Shown here one piece after another: positions 54,523 to 64,000 of a DNA stretch of 64,000 nt; within the stretch, counting starts at the first letter, position 1, and every line of letters starts with the position of its first letter. Position numbers and translations under genes: made by a program. The stretch is from contig JAPZTW010000005.1 in the NCBI GenBank assembly GCA_027533105.1, positions 34,662 to 98,661 on the forward strand. Reading direction: 5' to 3'. The notes beneath the pieces were generated by a model, which saw only the letters and a list, made by a program, of their open reading frames with translations, ran no database searches and had not been told where the DNA came from. This DNA is from Sphingomonadaceae bacterium. Lineage in GTDB: Bacteria > Pseudomonadota > Alphaproteobacteria > Sphingomonadales > Sphingomonadaceae.

Positions 54523-55689
54523 ATGCTGATCGATCGCGACCATCCCGTAAGCTTCAACGCCAGCCTGGCGCGGCGGCACGATGCCGGGCGTGGCCGCCGC
54601 TGGCTGATCGGGGGCCTCGCCTTGCTGTCGCTGCTGGGGCTGGCTGGCTATGCCTTCGGCAATGTCGGCGCAGGCGGCGGACCGCAGCTGGTGCTCGACC
54701 TGACCAAGCTGGTCGATCGCCGCCCGCCACCGTTCAAGGCCGAATGCCGGGGCGCGCCGGCCGCGCTGGAACAGGAACTGACCCGGATCGCCGCCAGCTT
54801 CGATGGCAAGGTGGGGATCGGGGTGACCCAGGCCGGGTGCGACTGGCTGGTCGGCGCGCGCCTCAACGAATGGTTCCCGCAGCAAAGCGTATCCAAGCTG
54901 TGGGTCTCGATGGCGGTGCTCGATGCGGTTGATCGGGGGCAGATGCGGCTCGACCAGCAGCTGGTCATCCGGCCCGAACACCTGACCCTGTTCAACCAGC
55001 CGCTGCAATGGGAAGTGCTCGACAAGGGTTCGATCGAGCGGCCGGTGCAGATGCTGATGCAGAACGCGCTGTCGCTGTCCGACAATACCGCGAACGACCG
55101 GCTGCTCTGGACCGTTGGCGGGCCGGACCATGTCCGCGGCTTTCTGCGTGAGCGCGAGATCGGCGGAATCCGCTTTGGCCCGGGCGAACGGCTGCTGCAA
55201 AGCCAGGTCGCCGGGATGACCTGGTCACCGGAACTGGCCGTCGGTCGCAATTTCGAACAGGCGCGCGCCCGCCTGCCGCGCGAGGTGCGCGAGGCGGCGT
55301 TGGACCGCTATGTCGCCAACCCGCTCGACGGCGCCACCCCCGGCGGGATCGCCCGGGGCCTGGCGCGGCTGGCCAAGGGCGAGCTGCTCTCGCCAGAGTC
55401 GACCCGGCTGCTGCTGGAGATCATGGGCAAGTCGCGCAGCGGGCCGATGCGCCTGAAGGCGGGTGTCCCGCCGGGCTGGAAGGTCTATCACAAGACCGGC
55501 ACCGGCCAGGAACTGGGTTCGCTCGCGACCGGCTACAACGATGTTGCCGTGTTCAAGGCACCGGACGGAGCCTATTACGGCGTGGCGGTGATGATCGGCG
55601 CAACCCGCCAGCCGATCCGCGCCCGGATGGAAATGATGCAATCGGTCTCGCGCGCGGTCGCCCGGTTCCACGCCGCCCGGCAAAGCTGA
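54523..55689 (+). CDS. Membrane-anchored class A beta-lactamase-like serine hydrolase
   Basis: The 388-residue protein has an N-terminal membrane helix (WLIGGLALLSLLGLAGYAF) and the serine-hydrolase motifs S-x-x-K (QSVSKLW), S-D-N (SLSDNTAND) and K-T-G (YHKTGTGQ). Upstream of DGATPGG a segment EAALD resembles the ExxLN omega-loop motif of class A enzymes, with Asp for Asn. The omega region is some 30-35 residues longer than in TEM. True beta-lactamase activity is uncertain; a penicillin-binding or esterase role is possible. Confidence 0.82.
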   Translation: MLIDRDHPVSFNASLARRHDAGRGRRWLIGGLALLSLLGLAGYAFGNVGAGGGPQLVLDLTKLVDRRPPPFKAECRGAPAALEQELTRIAASFDGKVGIGVTQAGCDWLVGARLNEWFPQQSVSKLWVSMAVLDAVDRGQMRLDQQLVIRPEHLTLFNQPLQWEVLDKGSIERPVQMLMQNALSLSDNTANDRLLWTVGGPDHVRGFLREREIGGIRFGPGERLLQSQVAGMTWSPELAVGRNFEQARARLPREVREAALDRYVANPLDGATPGGIARGLARLAKGELLSPESTRLLLEIMGKSRSGPMRLKAGVPPGWKVYHKTGTGQELGSLATGYNDVAVFKAPDGAYYGVAVMIGATRQPIRARMEMMQSVSRAVARFHAARQS

Positions 55690-55763
55690 TTTCCGGTCCG
55701 GTCGAGACCGGTTGACCTCGCCGATATGCCCGCGCGATCAGCGCACCCGGCCAGACGAAACAG

Positions 55764-55798
55764 AAAACCCCGCCGGATCGCTCCGGCGGGGTCTTTTC
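55764..55798. terminator. Bidirectional intrinsic terminator
   Basis: ACCCCGCCGGA and TCCGGCGGGGT are perfect 11-bp arms with loop TCGC, flanked by AAAA on one side and CTTTTCT on the other. It lies between the convergent beta-lactamase-like gene and rpoC and probably terminates both. Confidence 0.85.
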
Positions 55799-55823
55799 TG
55801 GTCCCGATTGGCGGGGGTGAGGC

Positions 55824-60113
<4,290 letters not shown>

Positions 60114-60143
60114 TTTTCAGTCCCTTTGAAGGGTGAATCTCTT

Positions 60144-60180
60144 GGGCGGGGCAGGGTGGACGAGGCTTGGCGCCCCGCCC
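60144..60180 (-). promoter_or_regulatory. rpoB-rpoC intercistronic hairpin
   Basis: GGGCGGGGC and GCCCCGCCC are perfect 9-bp arms around a 19-nt loop in the short gap between rpoB and rpoC. No T-run follows, so it is probably an mRNA-stability or processing hairpin. Confidence 0.5.
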
Positions 60181-60187
60181 GGTCCCG

Positions 60188-64000
<3,813 letters not shown>

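Noticed and set aside
54523-55689. Idea that the class A-like enzyme lacks the omega-loop Glu (reading WSPELA as the ExxLN site)
   Set aside because: Relative to the downstream DGATP motif, EAALD aligns better with ExxLN, so the Glu appears retained with Asn changed to Asp and an insertion earlier in the loop.
53323-55689. The two adjacent serine hydrolases as a beta-lactam resistance pair
   Set aside because: They belong to different families, one seems cytosolic, and no ampR/blaI-type regulator is present.

Overview
The window is GC-rich chromosomal DNA from an alphaproteobacterium, most probably of the order Sphingomonadales (Sphingomonas/Novosphingobium/Erythrobacter relatives). The basis is the overall protein style: RpoB/RpoC, TldD, MidA, an NDUFS6-type zinc-finger protein, small Sphingomonadales-type ORFs, REP-like CCCGG palindromes, and frequent GTG starts with ATGA/GTGA/TTGA overlaps. 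The genus cannot be fixed from the sequence alone. No rRNA, CRISPR array, insertion sequence, integrase or phage gene was seen. The window is chromosomal backbone with two inducible catabolic modules.

Layout. 0.1-11.6 kb: an outer-membrane beta-barrel protein divergent from a large SARP/BTAD-TolB-TPR regulator; a one-domain asparaginase-like protein and an SDR; a GFA-fold protein; a cytochrome P450-TetR pair with a clear dyad operator; a DUF924 protein with a secreted protein; TldD; a zinc-finger protein; a DUF4402 secreted protein; a lone ABC ATPase; and a short zinc-ribbon ORF missing from the ORF track. 11.8-15.8 kb: nadB-traB/gumN, an alpha/beta hydrolase and a GlsB-type membrane protein, with three perfect palindromes between the last two. 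15.8-19.75 kb: a long leader with a NrdR-box-like dyad, then nrdA, a small membrane protein, nrdB and a terminator. 20.1-25.7 kb: small DUF1330/DUF952/lipoprotein genes, then nucleotide-sugar genes (wecB, wecC, UDP-glucuronate-4-epimerase type) and dcd.

25.7-36.0 kb is the accessory catabolic region. It has an acyl-CoA dehydrogenase, DoxX, a saccharopine-dehydrogenase-like reductase and an MFS transporter. These are followed by a divergent TetR regulator and a tightly packed five-gene operon: extradiol-type VOC dioxygenase, FAH-family hydrolase, NAD(P)-binding protein, FAD aromatic hydroxylase and sulfatase. Together these could desulfate a phenolic sulfate ester, hydroxylate it to a catechol, cleave the ring and hydrolyse the product. 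Two near-identical TGACC-N4-AGTCA-type sites lie in the divergent promoter.

36-47.3 kb: a protein with a duplicated SH3b unit, preceded by a strongly structured intergenic region; tRNA-Gly(CCC); enoyl-CoA hydratase; DUF1295 protein; PlsC-type acyltransferase; and leucine catabolism (isovaleryl-CoA dehydrogenase, methylcrotonyl-CoA carboxylase beta) interleaved with an AbgT transporter and a spermidine-synthase-fold protein. MidA-lgt follow. 47.4-55.7 kb: acyl-CoA synthetase, glnD, gltX and two serine hydrolases. 55.8-64 kb: rpoC and rpoB on the minus strand, with rpoB cut by the window edge.
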